From Sphaerothrix epifaneia (GTDB taxonomy: Bacteria; Cyanobacteriota; Cyanobacteriia; Phormidesmidales; Phormidesmidaceae), in NCBI RefSeq assembly GCF_042788235.1, contig NZ_JBHZOL010000085.1, positions 51,982 to 115,981 on the forward strand: a stretch of DNA of 64,000 nt. Direction: 5' to 3'. The notes beneath the pieces were generated by a model that was not told where the DNA came from, did not search any database, and saw only the letters and a list, made by a program, of their open reading frames with translations. A program made the translations under genes and the position numbers. Positions 1-8,730 of the stretch are shown one piece after another (position 1 is the stretch's first letter; the number at the start of each line of letters is the position of its first letter).

Positions 1-804
1 AAAGGCGATCGCTTTGAGATCTGAACTTAGCCCTAGCTGCTGGGCGGCCACCAGCGTTGGTATGTGTTGGGGGTTCACGTTTAGCACTGCCACAACCGCG
101 CGATCGAGAGCAAAAACATCAGTTGAAGCTGCTAGCAATCCTAAGTCTCTGGGTTCGCCGCCGCTAGGGCCGTTGCCCTCATGGCCAATAATGCCGTCAA
201 GAATCGTCAATTCAGGCTGAATTGCCTGCGCCGTCGCCACCAGCATTTGGCCAAAGCGTTGCCGATCTTTGCCTGCTTCCATATGCCACCAAGCTTTCAT
301 CTTGCCGGGGACACAGCCAAACAGATTTTTCACACCAAGCGTAAGCGTGAGCTGGACATGAGATTTCACCTTAGGCAAGTTAATCACCACGTCGGCTGCC
401 ATTGCCTCACGCGACAGCAGTAAGTGACTAAATTCTGCCCTACCCGTTTCGTAGCGCTTACCGTGTAGCTCCACAATCGGTAAGTTTAAGCGCTCTATCA
501 AGGGCAGATAGCCATTGGCCTCGGCCACCCCCCGGGCACTACCAAAGGCTGGACTATCCCCTAAAAACGGCGATCCTCCCGCCGCTTTGACCATCTGGGC
601 AACACAATAAACCACTTCTGGACGGGTGACACACTCTTTGGTAGGTTTAGCCCCGGTCAACAGGTTGGGTTTAAGCAGCACGCGATCGCCCGGTTTTACC
701 AAAGCGGCCATGCCACCTAGCGGCGCTAATAGCTGCTCTAATGATCGATGCAACTGCGGCAAATCGTAGGTGGTTGCCCGCAGCAGGCTAACGGTAGCGG
801 CCAT
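1..804 (-). CDS. DUF362 domain protein, 3' end outside the window
   Basis: An uninterrupted minus-strand reading frame begins at ATG 804 and runs off the left edge, giving about 268 visible codons. The N-terminal part carries the DUF362 signature VLLKPNLL followed by a TRPEVV segment. Further on come NLPKVKSH, LTLGVKNLFG and a LTILDGIIGHEGNGP stretch, all in the family order. DUF362 proteins are poorly characterised and often linked to iron-sulfur or redox functions; no ferredoxin cysteines are visible in this part. It is divergent from the DUF554 gene across about 80 bp, which must hold both promoters. The family call is firm and the biochemical role is unknown. Confidence 0.85.
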   Translation of the reverse strand, partial: MAATVSLLRATTYDLPQLHRSLEQLLAPLGGMAALVKPGDRVLLKPNLLTGAKPTKECVTRPEVVYCVAQMVKAAGGSPFLGDSPAFGSARGVAEANGYLPLIERLNLPIVELHGKRYETGRAEFSHLLLSREAMAADVVINLPKVKSHVQLTLTLGVKNLFGCVPGKMKAWWHMEAGKDRQRFGQMLVATAQAIQPELTILDGIIGHEGNGPSGGEPRDLGLLAASTDVFALDRAVVAVLNVNPQHIPTLVAAQQLGLSSDLKAIAF

Positions 805-883
805 AGCGATTTAAATCTTAGAGGTAGAAAAGCGTTTATTGTTTTTAGGGTAACGAAGTGGGGGGGAAAAAGCGAGACAGTCT

Positions 884-1633
884 ATGCTTAATTTTTTCGC
901 CAAGACTAGCGGTACCTGGATCAACGTCGCCACAGTGCTGATAGGCACAGGATTAGGGTTGCTGCTGCGCGATCGCTTACCGCGATCGATGCAAGCCATC
1001 ATTACACAAGCGGTAGGGCTGCTAACGCTGTTTATTGGCGTCAGTATGGCAGGCAGTATGGCTGAGGCCGAGGCTGGCCCGGTTGATGGCATTATTTTGG
1101 GGCTGTTGGCTTTGGTGGGGGGTGGGCTGCTGGGGGAATGGTGGGCAATTGAGGCCAAGCTAGAGGCGATAGGCGATCGCCTCAAACGGCAGTTTCGCGG
1201 CGGTGGTAAGTTTACCGAAGGGTTTGTGGCCGCTAGCCTGTTGTTTTGTGTGGGGCCATTGACGTTAATTGGCAGCTTAAACAATGGCCTCAGCGGCGAT
1301 GACACGCTGCTGACGCTCAAAGCGGCGATGGATGGCTTAGCGGCGATCGCTTTGACTGGCAGCTATGGGCTGGGAGTAGGGTTTTCGGCGCTGGTGATTT
1401 TGGTGTTTCAGGGGGGCGTATCGCTGCTAGCAGGCATTTTGTCTCAGCAAATTGGCGATCCGGCTAGCGATCCAGGGATTTTGCTAGCAACGGGGGTCGG
1501 TGGCATTATGATTTTGGGCTTGGGGCTAAATCTGTTACAAGTTGGCAAAATTCGAGTAGCCTCCTTTTTGCCCGCTTTAATCTTGGCACCGATGCTGTAT
1601 GCGATCGCGGCTGGGCTGGTTAACGGTGGCTAA
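884..1633 (+). CDS. DUF554 family integral membrane protein
   Basis: The 249-residue product is very hydrophobic and is made of about six or seven membrane segments. It begins with the family-typical TWINVATVLIGTGLG and GLLTLFIGVSMAG segments, and has the glycine-rich LLALVGGGLLGEWW stretch. These match the YdfK/YqgA-type DUF554 family, which is presumed to be a transporter but has no proven substrate. The length is normal (about 230-250 residues). The ATG at 884 directly precedes the first hydrophobic segment. The gene is followed by an intergenic repeat copy and a perfect 19-bp hairpin terminator. Function is not assigned. Confidence 0.85.
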   Translation: MLNFFAKTSGTWINVATVLIGTGLGLLLRDRLPRSMQAIITQAVGLLTLFIGVSMAGSMAEAEAGPVDGIILGLLALVGGGLLGEWWAIEAKLEAIGDRLKRQFRGGGKFTEGFVAASLLFCVGPLTLIGSLNNGLSGDDTLLTLKAAMDGLAAIALTGSYGLGVGFSALVILVFQGGVSLLAGILSQQIGDPASDPGILLATGVGGIMILGLGLNLLQVGKIRVASFLPALILAPMLYAIAAGLVNGG

Positions 1634-1635
1634 GA

Positions 1636-1715
1636 GCTGAGGCCAGCAGGTAAAGGACAGCTTTTCTATCAGCGGCTTGCCGCCATTGAAGGGTGTCAAC
1701 CGTGGTAGCTACGGC
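1636..1715 (+). repeat. Dispersed intergenic repeat, copy 1
   Basis: This 80-bp stretch follows the DUF554 stop codon. It resembles segments at 20134-20230, 33601-33691 (minus), 38932-39033, 43260-43363 and 11695-11790 (minus). Shared features are a purine-rich start, a middle like CAGCGGCTT, and an end of the form TCAACCGTGGTAGCTACGGC. The similarity was aligned by eye and is imperfect. Confidence 0.5.
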
Positions 1716-1734
1716 GAGAAAACGGAAGAAAACT

Positions 1735-1777
1735 AAAAAGCAAAACGCCCAAGCATGACTTGGGCGTTTTGCTTTTT
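1735..1777. terminator. Bidirectional intrinsic terminator (perfect 19-bp stem)
   Basis: Positions 1735-1753 and 1759-1777 are perfect reverse complements around a 5-nt CATGA loop, and the outer stem is A-rich on one side and T-rich on the other. It therefore works as a Rho-independent terminator for the DUF554 gene on the plus strand and for the initiator tRNA on the minus strand. The stem abuts the tRNA CCA end exactly. Confidence 0.9.
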
Positions 1778-1854
<77 letters not shown>

Positions 1855-1918
1855 GCGTATTTCCCACTATAGCTGACCTTTGGTTAAAACGACAACAAAT
1901 TCTTGAATTCACCCAAAA

Positions 1919-2872
1919 CTAAAGCATTTCAATTTCGCCCATCACATCAAGTCGTTTAAAGTCGCCAATGACGAGATAAGTCTCTGCCAGATTTTCGGCA
2001 ATCGTGGGAGTAATCCAGCCGAGCTGCTTAAGCAAGTGAATCGCCACGGCATACTTGGCTCGTTTAGCCCCGTCCATGACCTTAATGGCTAGCCCTAAGC
2101 CCGATCCAACTTGGCCGATGCATTGAATCCCTTCGGCTCCAGACTTGCTGACAATTTCCCCTTCCGTCAGCCGCATTAAATCGGTATCAAACGCTTCCTG
2201 TCCGGCCACCAGAGCTGGGTAGCTGGTCATGGCTCGCACAATGCGTTCCATATCTACACTGTCGCCGGAGGCAAGCTTGGCAAATAAGGTGGCCATTTGG
2301 CCAATTTGCATAAAGTAAGTGGGGGCACCGCAGTCGTCGTGGGCGCAGATAAACTCATCGGCTGGCATGCCCAACAGTTCGGCTACCTGTTGCAAAATCA
2401 ACTGCTGGAGCGGATGACTGCGCTGTAGGTACGTATTGAGCGGCCACTTGCGCTGCTGACAAACTGCCAGCATACCAGCGTGTTTGCCTGAGCAATTGTG
2501 CTGCAAAGGGCTGCGCTTACCTTCGGGAATGGGGCACTGCAATAGCGTCGGTTCTACGTCACTGCGCCACAAAATGTTAAAGACCTGCCGCACCTGCTCC
2601 ATAGAACCACGATGCGAACTGCAAATAATCGCTAAATCGCGATCGCTCAGGTTATAGCGTTCTAGCGTGCCCGTTTTGGTAACTGATAAAGCTTGAAAAG
2701 GTTTCAGCGCTGAGCGGATAAAAGTAGCCGTCTCAGCGTTACCTGCCACCGACAAAACCCGACCACGGCTGTCACAAACCACTGCCTGGGCACGGTGGAT
2801 TGATTCTGGAATTCCTTCCCGCAGTAACTGAACTTTTATTTCTGCGGTTTGCGTTCGCTTAGCCTTGGTCAT
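1919..2872 (-). CDS. Asparaginase of the Asparaginase II (AnsA-like) family
   Basis: The 317-residue product matches the PF06089 family, related to the Rhizobium thermolabile asparaginase and unrelated to the classical AnsB fold. Recognisable blocks include FIRSALKPFQA near residue 50, the ICSSHRGS motif near residue 85, the NCSGKHAGML motif near residue 125, and the HDDCGAPTY segment near residue 178. SxxK, SGKH and CGAP blocks are the conserved active-site regions of the family. The enzyme would hydrolyse L-asparagine to aspartate and ammonia in the cytoplasm. It lies 42 bp downstream of the CGLD27 gene, in a yqeK-rsfS-CGLD27-asparaginase run that is probably one transcript. Substrate range is inferred from the family. 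Confidence 0.87.
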   Translation of the reverse strand: MTKAKRTQTAEIKVQLLREGIPESIHRAQAVVCDSRGRVLSVAGNAETATFIRSALKPFQALSVTKTGTLERYNLSDRDLAIICSSHRGSMEQVRQVFNILWRSDVEPTLLQCPIPEGKRSPLQHNCSGKHAGMLAVCQQRKWPLNTYLQRSHPLQQLILQQVAELLGMPADEFICAHDDCGAPTYFMQIGQMATLFAKLASGDSVDMERIVRAMTSYPALVAGQEAFDTDLMRLTEGEIVSKSGAEGIQCIGQVGSGLGLAIKVMDGAKRAKYAVAIHLLKQLGWITPTIAENLAETYLVIGDFKRLDVMGEIEML

Positions 2873-2914
2873 GGCTAAGACTCTTACATACTAGTGCCAT
2901 AAGTGCAACGACCT

Positions 2915-3412
2915 TTAAACAAATTGCCAGATGAGGCTACCTGCCAACAGGCAACTCACCAAAATACCTAAAGAAGCTTGAATACGCTTCAATAAAGGCT
3001 TTACCTGATAGTCTACAATCAGGCGATCGCGGGTTGCGATCTCATCTGGTTTGAGCCACACTTGGCCGTCGTACCAGCCTGACTCTTCATAGGGGACGGT
3101 TTTATCTTTAAGCCGTTTGCCGACATGAATCCAGCCGATATAAAGCTGTAGCAAGGCTAGCACTGGCAGCGCCGTCGCCCCGACCGCTCCGCTAATTAAA
3201 AACTTGAGCAGTACCTTTTGCGGGGGGAAGCTAGCTGCCGAAACGGGGCCGCTGATCAGCCAACTTACCAGCCACAACCACACAATTGGCCGCACAAAGC
3301 CCTGCAAGTCGCGCACAGCCCAGCTATAGAACCAAGATCCCTGAATGTCTTGATACTCATTAATGGGCTGCTGCTCAGGTGGAACCGGACAGCGAGTAGA
3401 CGTAGGCTTCAT
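2915..3412 (-). CDS. CGLD27 (DUF1230) family membrane protein
   Basis: The 165-residue product begins with a short cytoplasmic segment containing CPVPPEQQPINEY, followed by a hydrophobic helix pair and a C-terminal hydrophobic anchor. The IQGSWFYSW and EESGWYDGQVW motifs are typical of CGLD27, a family conserved in cyanobacteria, algae and plants. Plant and algal members have been linked to iron or photosynthesis acclimation, but the molecular function is unknown. I chose ATG 3412 over an in-frame GTG at 3430 because the family begins near the MKPT residues. The gene sits between rsfS (80 bp upstream) and the asparaginase gene. Confidence 0.82.
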   Translation of the reverse strand: MKPTSTRCPVPPEQQPINEYQDIQGSWFYSWAVRDLQGFVRPIVWLWLVSWLISGPVSAASFPPQKVLLKFLISGAVGATALPVLALLQLYIGWIHVGKRLKDKTVPYEESGWYDGQVWLKPDEIATRDRLIVDYQVKPLLKRIQASLGILVSCLLAGSLIWQFV

Positions 3413-3492
3413 AAGATTCAACCAGCACACAAAGACGGGTAACAGAGAACCTTTCTTTGTTTTTCAAAACCCATGCGGCAAAACAAAGAAAC

Positions 3493-3951
3493 TTAGCGCA
3501 AGCGGCTCCTGGCTGGTTCTGTAGAAGGTTCAAAAGGAACCTCCTGAGCATGACCCCAAAATGCTTCGAGATCATAAAACTCGCGCTCTTGCGGTAAAAA
3601 GATATGAGCAATCACTTCGCCGTAGTCTTGCAAAACCCAGCTACTGTCGGTAGTCCCTTCTGTACGCAGGGGACGCCGCTGCCAGTTTTGCTCGACTTTT
3701 TCTTCAATCGATCGCGCGATCGCCCGTACCTGGACATTAGAAAAGCCAGTGACAATGACAAAAAAGTCAGCTAGATAAGAAACATCGGCCACCTGAAGGA
3801 TCTTAATATTACCTGCTTTGCGATCGTCGGCAGCGTGAGCAATCTCAATCGCTAACTGCTTAGCGGTTTCTAAAGAGGCTGCGTCGGTAGTTGAGTGAGC
3901 TTCGGGAGTGGCTAGGCGCTCAGCGGTGAAAAAGTTAGGACGATCTGTCAT
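3493..3951 (-). CDS. rsfS: Ribosome silencing factor RsfS (YbeB/Iojap)
   Basis: The 152-residue protein has a variable N-terminus of about 30 residues and then the conserved Iojap domain. This runs from the AADDRKAGNI segment, through VADVSYLADFFVI and the EGTTDSSWVLQDYG block, to the FYDLEAFWG motif. RsfS binds ribosomal protein L14 on the large subunit and blocks subunit joining during starvation. ATG 3951 is the first start. The gene lies 70 bp downstream of yqeK, an arrangement common in bacteria. The C-terminal tail after FWG is short and unremarkable. Confidence 0.93.
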   Translation of the reverse strand: MTDRPNFFTAERLATPEAHSTTDAASLETAKQLAIEIAHAADDRKAGNIKILQVADVSYLADFFVIVTGFSNVQVRAIARSIEEKVEQNWQRRPLRTEGTTDSSWVLQDYGEVIAHIFLPQEREFYDLEAFWGHAQEVPFEPSTEPARSRLR

Positions 3952-4021
3952 TAAACGTAGATTTCCTCAATTCAGCTCTATGGAGAAGTCAGGGCAATGT
4001 CTAGAACCCGTCACTCAGCGG

Positions 4022-4639
4022 CTAAGCCGATAGACGAGTTAGTCTTAAGCGGTCTTGACTGGCCTGTAAAAACCAGTTGCGAGTCTGTACGGCGCGAGGA
4101 TGAATCAACTTCCCAGCCTGGATAAGTTGCGTGAGGGTGTATTCACAGGTTTCGTAGACAGCTTGAGAGAGGTCTTCATAACAAAGCTGCCTGAGGCGGT
4201 TAAGGTCGCTCTGTTGCCCGCGACCTGGCTCTAGCGAGTCAGCTAGAAAAACAACACAGCTAACGGCATCCATATTGGCTGCCCCCAACGTATGGTTGCG
4301 AATGGCCGCTAAGACCACGGCATCATCAACGCCAAACTCCTCTTTTGCCACAATAGCGCCGATTTCTGCATGTAGCAGGTGAGGATTAGCGATCTCAACT
4401 GGATCAAGCGTCAAGCCAGCTTGCTGAGCCATCTCTAACAGGCGATCGGGCTGAAAATATTTGGCTAAGTCATGCATCAGGCCAGCTTGCGCCGCCGCCT
4501 GGATATTTAAGTCATGGTACCGAGCCAGCTCAATCGACAGCTGCTCAACCCGTAGAATGTGTTTAACTCTCGGTATCGGTACATTTTCATCTAGCCAACT
4601 CAACACTTGCTCTCGCAAGCGGCTAGAAAAATTTGTCAT
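4022..4639 (-). CDS. yqeK: HD-domain hydrolase YqeK (symmetrical Ap4A hydrolase type)
   Basis: The 205-residue product carries the HD superfamily metal ligands in order: the first His in VKHILRVEQ, the HD pair in MHDLAKYF near residue 57, the HAEIGA block, the IRNHT histidine, and the Asp in VVFLADSLEP near residue 133. This pattern and length fit YqeK, shown in Gram-positive bacteria to cleave diadenosine tetraphosphate symmetrically to ADP. Its position immediately upstream of rsfS matches the usual yqeK-rsfS linkage. The start at ATG 4639 leaves about 148 bp to the divergent gene at 4788 for two promoters. Confidence 0.9.
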   Translation of the reverse strand: MTNFSSRLREQVLSWLDENVPIPRVKHILRVEQLSIELARYHDLNIQAAAQAGLMHDLAKYFQPDRLLEMAQQAGLTLDPVEIANPHLLHAEIGAIVAKEEFGVDDAVVLAAIRNHTLGAANMDAVSCVVFLADSLEPGRGQQSDLNRLRQLCYEDLSQAVYETCEYTLTQLIQAGKLIHPRAVQTRNWFLQASQDRLRLTRLSA

Positions 4640-4787
4640 ATGTTAGAAGAACTTAAACTGCCTTTGATATCATTCTGAAGCCATTGTAAACGATGTTTTT
4701 GTAGAAGCGTTTTAAGCACTGTTTCAAAGACAGACCCACAGGTAGACTAAATTAGCTGCTGTAGATTAGCCTCTTAGGACAAAAGCT

Positions 4788-5489
4788 ATGACTTCGTTTC
4801 TGACTGCTAATGTACTTTTGGGTTTTTTGGTGGGTTTGCTAGTAGCCTTGATCGTTTATTGGCTACAGCAACAGCGTATTCGTCAGCAAAAGAAACTGCT
4901 GCTGCAACTCCAGCAGCAACACGAACAGCTTGACCAAACGCAGTCACAGCACTTAAGCGATAACACCCACCAGCTACGGCAGAGCTACAAGGCAGAACTC
5001 GCTCAAACCATTGAGCATTATCAAGATCAGTTGGCCAAACGCGTTGAGCAGGTACGAGAAGAATATGAAGCCCGGATTGAGGTCATGCAGTTGGCTCAAT
5101 CGGCGATCGCTGAATCAGGTACTGGAGAACCTGTTGATTGGCCTGAAACGGCTAGTGCTGTCGTAACCCATGATGCTACCAGTACAGCCGCAAAACCGGA
5201 TCTTGCCGCTCGTACTCTTGAGCCAACCGCAACTCTAGCGCCCCCAATGCCCGCGCCTGAGTCCCCTGCTTTGAACCAAGCTCAGCTTGACTCATCTCTA
5301 CAGCAGTTTCGACAAGACTTTGACGGTCAACTGGCCATCAGACTAAAGCAGCAGCAGCGTTTGCTAGTCCAGCAAATTACTGATTTTAAGCAGGCTTACG
5401 ATGGTCGCCTGAGAAATTTGGAGCAACTGATCAAAGCAAAGGCTCAAGAACCTCCCTCAAACGCCAACGCCAATACTGAGATTTATTAA
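4788..5489 (+). CDS. Membrane-anchored coiled-coil protein, function unknown
   Basis: I do not recognise a domain. The 233-residue product has one N-terminal transmembrane helix (about residues 7-25). A glutamine-rich coiled coil (about 27-105) follows, then an Ala/Pro/Thr-rich linker (about 110-165) and a second Gln-rich helical segment (about 170-222). This is the build of a membrane-tethered filament or scaffold protein; similar low-complexity coiled-coil proteins are common in cyanobacteria. The ATG follows the sequence AGGACAAAAGCT, whose AGGA lies about 12 nt upstream. It is monocistronic between divergent yqeK and a convergent stress-protein gene. Confidence 0.7.
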   Translation: MTSFLTANVLLGFLVGLLVALIVYWLQQQRIRQQKKLLLQLQQQHEQLDQTQSQHLSDNTHQLRQSYKAELAQTIEHYQDQLAKRVEQVREEYEARIEVMQLAQSAIAESGTGEPVDWPETASAVVTHDATSTAAKPDLAARTLEPTATLAPPMPAPESPALNQAQLDSSLQQFRQDFDGQLAIRLKQQQRLLVQQITDFKQAYDGRLRNLEQLIKAKAQEPPSNANANTEIY

Positions 5490-5501
5490 GGCTAAGGGGA
5501 C

Positions 5502-5529
5502 AAAAAAAGCCACCGAGCGATCGGTAGCT
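5502..5529 (-). terminator. Intrinsic terminator of the stress-protein gene
   Basis: On the minus strand a 9-bp stem with one mismatch (5508-5516 against 5521-5529, loop GCGA) is followed by seven T residues. It lies just downstream of the minus-strand gene ending at 5562 and just after the stop of the plus-strand gene at 5489, where genes converge. Confidence 0.7.
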
Positions 5530-5561
5530 TTAGATTGCAAGCAATGGTGAGCTTGAGAACC

Positions 5562-6170
5562 TTAGCGGTGCGGATGATGCAAATCAGCCTGCACTTCTTG
5601 CTCTAAGTTGACTTGGCGAGGGCGATCGCTATCGGCATCATAAACGCCCCATTCTTCTAGCCCTGGGTTGTTAAAGAGAACGGACTGCGCCCGCAGAATT
5701 TCATCAGCCGTTCCTTCTACCACAATCAGGTAGTCACCTTGAGAAAGGCGATCGCTATAAACTTTAGCCCGGTCATCAGGGATGCCTAAGCCCGCTAATG
5801 CACCCACTAAACCTCCTGAGATAGCTCCAATCCCTCCCCCGGCCAAAGTAGTGGCTAAGGTTGTAGCAATGGTGCCAGCCCCAATAAAAATACCAATACC
5901 GGGGATAGCAAAGGTGGCCACGCCAGCGAGCAGCCCTCCCAACAAACCGAGCGTCGTGCCTGTAACAGCGCCAACAGCCGCCCCTTTATCCGTCTCGTGA
6001 CCGGGCTTGCGCGTGAGGTCGGTACCTGTCGCATTGTCGCCTGATTGCTTAGCAATCACCGAAACAGCTTCAATCGGAAAGCCAGACTGCTTCAGTTCTT
6101 CGTAAGCGTACTGAGCATCGCGTTCGCGCGTAAAGACGCCAATGGCGCGGCGGCGTTTACCTAGTGTCAT
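5562..6170 (-). CDS. General stress protein-like (YflT/GlsB-like) protein with glycine-rich hairpin
   Basis: The 202-residue product has an N-terminal alpha/beta part whose FTRERDAQYAYEELKQ segment resembles the general stress protein 17M/YflT domain. A long hydrophobic Gly/Ala-rich region (about residues 66-137) follows, as in membrane-inserting glycine-zipper proteins. A C-terminal part containing DRAKVYSDRLSQGDYLIVVEG resembles a second alpha/beta domain. Cyanobacterial homologues are annotated as general stress proteins with no known activity. The middle segment could insert in membranes as a hairpin. The ATG at 6170 is the natural start and a hairpin terminator follows the stop. Confidence 0.7.
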   Translation of the reverse strand: MTLGKRRRAIGVFTRERDAQYAYEELKQSGFPIEAVSVIAKQSGDNATGTDLTRKPGHETDKGAAVGAVTGTTLGLLGGLLAGVATFAIPGIGIFIGAGTIATTLATTLAGGGIGAISGGLVGALAGLGIPDDRAKVYSDRLSQGDYLIVVEGTADEILRAQSVLFNNPGLEEWGVYDADSDRPRQVNLEQEVQADLHHPHR

Positions 6171-6302
6171 AGTGTGACCTCTCTGAAAAATAAGTGATTA
6201 CGACGTAATGTTTTGCTGTAAATGCCCTAAAGCGTTTCGTTTTGGCAAACAAGGCTGATGGCTCGTTTGACCAAAACGCCTAGCTACAAAAACCTGGAAA
6301 AA

Positions 6303-7262
6303 CTAAAGAGCGACCAAATACTCTTTGAGATTGCCGCTTTGTTGACGCAGCTTTTTAACGGCCTGCTGTTGAAGCTGGCGCACGCGCTCACGGCTAATGT
6401 TTAGTCGTTTGCCCACCTTAGCCAGCGATAGCTCTCGTCCGTCTTCTAAACCAAATCGCAATGCTAGAACTTCCCGTTGCTGAGGAGTTAGCCCAGACAT
6501 CATCTCGCGTAAGTCTTGTTGCAGATTGGTTTGAATGGTGAAGTCTTCTGGAGATGAATCTGGGTCTTCTAGCAAATCGCCCAGTTCGGTATCCTGGTTA
6601 TCACCCATGCGCGTCTCTAATGACAGCGGCTGACGAGCGTAGCCCAAATACTGGCGAACTTTCTTGTTTGAAAGCTCAAGGTACTCAGCTAACTCAGCAA
6701 CGGTGGCCGAACGACCCAGTTCTTGCGCTAAAGTGCGTTGCGCTTTTTTGATCTTGTTTAAGGTTTCATTGATGTGAATTGGCAAGCGAATCGTGCGACT
6801 TTTTTCAGCTAAAGCCCGCGTCATGGCTTGGCGAATCCACCAGTAAGCATAGGTTGAGAAGCGATAACCCTTCGCCGGATCAAACTTTTCGACCCCTCGT
6901 TGCAGGCCAATCGTCCCTTCCTGAACCAAGTCCATTAGGTCTAGGTTGCGTTTGGTGTATTTCTTAGCGATCGAAACAACCAAGCGCAGGTTGGCTGCCA
7001 CCATTTTTTTCTTGGCTAGCTCCCCTTTATGAATAGCCTTGGAGAGTGCTTCTGTAGATAAATTTGTGGCTTCAGCCCATTCGCTAAGGGTTGGCTGGCG
7101 GTTGTTTTTTTCGGCAAAACAGTCTCGAATTTCTTCTAAGGACATCAGTTGCTTTACCTGTTTGCCGTAAGAAATTTCTTGCTCGTGGGTGAGCAAAGGA
7201 ATGCGACCAATCTCTTTGAGATAGTTGCGTACCGAATCCGTAGAATATCGAACAGTTGCCAT
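6303..7262 (-). CDS. Group 2 RNA polymerase sigma factor (SigA/RpoD family)
   Basis: The 319-residue protein lacks the long region 1.1 of the primary sigma factor and starts directly with region 1.2 (DSVRNYLKEIGRIPLLT). Region 2 spans about 93-163, with the core-binding NLRLVVSIAKKY and the -10 recognition helix around YAYWWIRQAM. Region 3 begins with IRLPIHINE, and region 4 (about 258-312) has the -35 helix-turn-helix ISRERVRQLQQQA. This is the architecture of cyanobacterial SigB/SigC/SigD/SigE-type factors, used under stress, dark or nitrogen limitation. I cannot decide which paralogue it is. It is monocistronic, starts at ATG 7262 and is followed by the stress-protein gene. Confidence 0.92.
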   Translation of the reverse strand: MATVRYSTDSVRNYLKEIGRIPLLTHEQEISYGKQVKQLMSLEEIRDCFAEKNNRQPTLSEWAEATNLSTEALSKAIHKGELAKKKMVAANLRLVVSIAKKYTKRNLDLMDLVQEGTIGLQRGVEKFDPAKGYRFSTYAYWWIRQAMTRALAEKSRTIRLPIHINETLNKIKKAQRTLAQELGRSATVAELAEYLELSNKKVRQYLGYARQPLSLETRMGDNQDTELGDLLEDPDSSPEDFTIQTNLQQDLREMMSGLTPQQREVLALRFGLEDGRELSLAKVGKRLNISRERVRQLQQQAVKKLRQQSGNLKEYLVAL

Positions 7263-7433
7263 AAATGTTGGAAAAACGCTTGCCTTACTGTGAGGGATGT
7301 TTCTGAGGAACTACCCTGCAACTAAGACTGCTAGAGTCGCCAAGAAACAGTTCACATGGCCTATTATTGGCTTTACCGAGCTGTTAGCACATCTTCCAGG
7401 AGACGTAGTCTCGCAAAGGCTAAAACCCATGCC

Positions 7434-7464
7434 AAAAGAAAGACGCGACCTCAGCCGCGTCTTT
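7434..7464 (-). terminator. Intrinsic terminator of the Psb35-like gene
   Basis: On the minus strand a perfect 9-bp stem (AAAGACGCG pairing, 7439-7447 with 7456-7464) with an 8-nt loop is followed by TTTCTTTT. It lies 36 bp downstream of the small gene ending at 7500. Confidence 0.75.
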
Positions 7465-7499
7465 GGATAGGCGATTTGTTTGAAGAAGAGATACAGCCG

Positions 7500-7679
7500 T
7501 TATTTATCAATTTTGGGAACGACGTCAGGGCGCTCTTTATCTTCCCAACCCGTGGGGCGCTTGGAGTTGTACCAGGCAATTGAGCCTAGAACCACTGCGG
7601 CGACAAATCCAATAAAAAATACCATGCCCAGAGAGATTGGAAGTGCTGTAGATTCAGCAGTCTGCATAAATAAATTCAT
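7500..7679 (-). CDS. Psb35-like photosystem II small membrane protein
   Basis: This 59-residue gene is too short for ordinary ORF cut-offs. The product begins MNLFMQTAES, has one transmembrane helix (about residues 14-36), and ends with a charged tail containing WYNSKRPTGWEDKERPD and PKIDK. The helix plus this tail resembles cyanobacterial proteins named Psb35 or Psb35-related, which associate with CP47 assembly modules of photosystem II in the thylakoid membrane. A second in-frame ATG lies at 7667. A hairpin terminator follows the stop. The identification rests on remembered tail similarity, so another small thylakoid protein remains possible, but the gene itself is well supported by its composition and terminator. 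Confidence 0.65.
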   Translation of the reverse strand: MNLFMQTAESTALPISLGMVFFIGFVAAVVLGSIAWYNSKRPTGWEDKERPDVVPKIDK

Positions 7680-7770
7680 AGGTTAAATCCTTATATATCA
7701 ACCTTTGAATTCAGGTTACGAAACTGTCGCTATCGATACATCCATCTTGGGACTTAACTTGTCAGGGCTG

Positions 7771-8475
7771 TTAGCTAACAAGTCCGGTACGCAGTGCCCG
7801 AACCGCAGCCTGGGTGCGATCGCTAGCACTGAGCTTGTTGAGAATGTTGCAAACATGGGTTTTAACCGTGCCAACGGTAATATAAAGCTCTTCTGCGATC
7901 GCGGCATTGCTATAGCCCGCTACAATCAGCTCCAGCACTTCTAGCTCCCGCTCGGTCAACGGATAAGCCGCCAACACCTGTTCGTAGTCAGCTTGCCTAT
8001 CACTAGCGCTACCATCGGCAGAACTGGCAATTTCTACCTGCTGCTGTTGGGCTTGGTTGAGTACAATCCGCGCAATCGTTGGATCAATCCAGGCGTTGCC
8101 TGCGTGCGTCACCCGAATAGCTTCGATCAACTGTTCAATATCAACGTCTTTGACACTATAAGAATCGGCTCCTGCCGCAAAAGCCGCCATCACCGCTTCT
8201 TCGTTGTCATGCATCGTCAAAATCAAAATTTTGGTGGTGGCAGTTTCATTTTGACTGGCTTTAAACTGACGCGTAATCTCAACGCCGTCCATATCAGGCA
8301 GACCAATATCCACCACGGCCACATCCGGCTGAATTTCGCGCAAAATACTCAGCCCTGCTTTACCGCTACTGGTTTCACCCACTACGGTCATATCGGGTTG
8401 CTGCTGCATTGCGGCTTTTAAGCCGACCCTTGTCAAGTCGTGGTCTTCGATTAAAACGATTCGGATGGTGTCCAT
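7771..8475 (-). CDS. NarL/FixJ-type response regulator
   Basis: The 234-residue protein has an N-terminal receiver with the acidic pair in LIEDHD, a phosphorylatable Asp in VVDIGLPDMDG near residue 54 and the conserved Lys in YSVKDVD. An Asp/Ser-rich linker and a C-terminal LuxR-type helix-turn-helix follow (LTERELEVLELIVAGYSN to VKTHVCNILNKL). ATG 8475 starts directly before the receiver beta-1 strand, so I prefer it to the in-frame start at 8517. The protein should bind DNA as a phosphorylation-dependent dimer. No kinase is adjacent, so it is an orphan here; its partner could lie in the cluster at 9879-14957. Confidence 0.9.
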   Translation of the reverse strand: MDTIRIVLIEDHDLTRVGLKAAMQQQPDMTVVGETSSGKAGLSILREIQPDVAVVDIGLPDMDGVEITRQFKASQNETATTKILILTMHDNEEAVMAAFAAGADSYSVKDVDIEQLIEAIRVTHAGNAWIDPTIARIVLNQAQQQQVEIASSADGSASDRQADYEQVLAAYPLTERELEVLELIVAGYSNAAIAEELYITVGTVKTHVCNILNKLSASDRTQAAVRALRTGLVS

Positions 8476-8730
8476 AGCAAAAAATCTAGGGCTATTTTTG
8501 TAGAGGCGATCGCCCAAAGCTCATCTTTTACCTACGTGTAACATAAGCGTAGAGATGAAGTTTGTAACAACGCCTAACGACTGACAGGCTCAAAAGCTAG
8601 CTCAGCTCAGTTACTGCCGGATTTGACTGAGCGCTTTGTGCTCGTCCCCTAATTTTACTATTTCAGCTTGGTTTCCCACAATCAAATCGCTGTTGTGCCA
8701 AGCGGCTTTTAACACCGTAGAACCGCGACT

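Noticed and set aside
811..1320. Long minus-strand open frame of 169 codons opposite the DUF554 gene
   Set aside because: It is Ser/Pro-rich and complementary to a clear membrane-protein gene; high GC prolongs such shadow frames.
7356..7583. Plus-strand frame across the Psb35-like gene
   Set aside because: The minus-strand gene with membrane helix, conserved-looking tail and terminator explains the region better.
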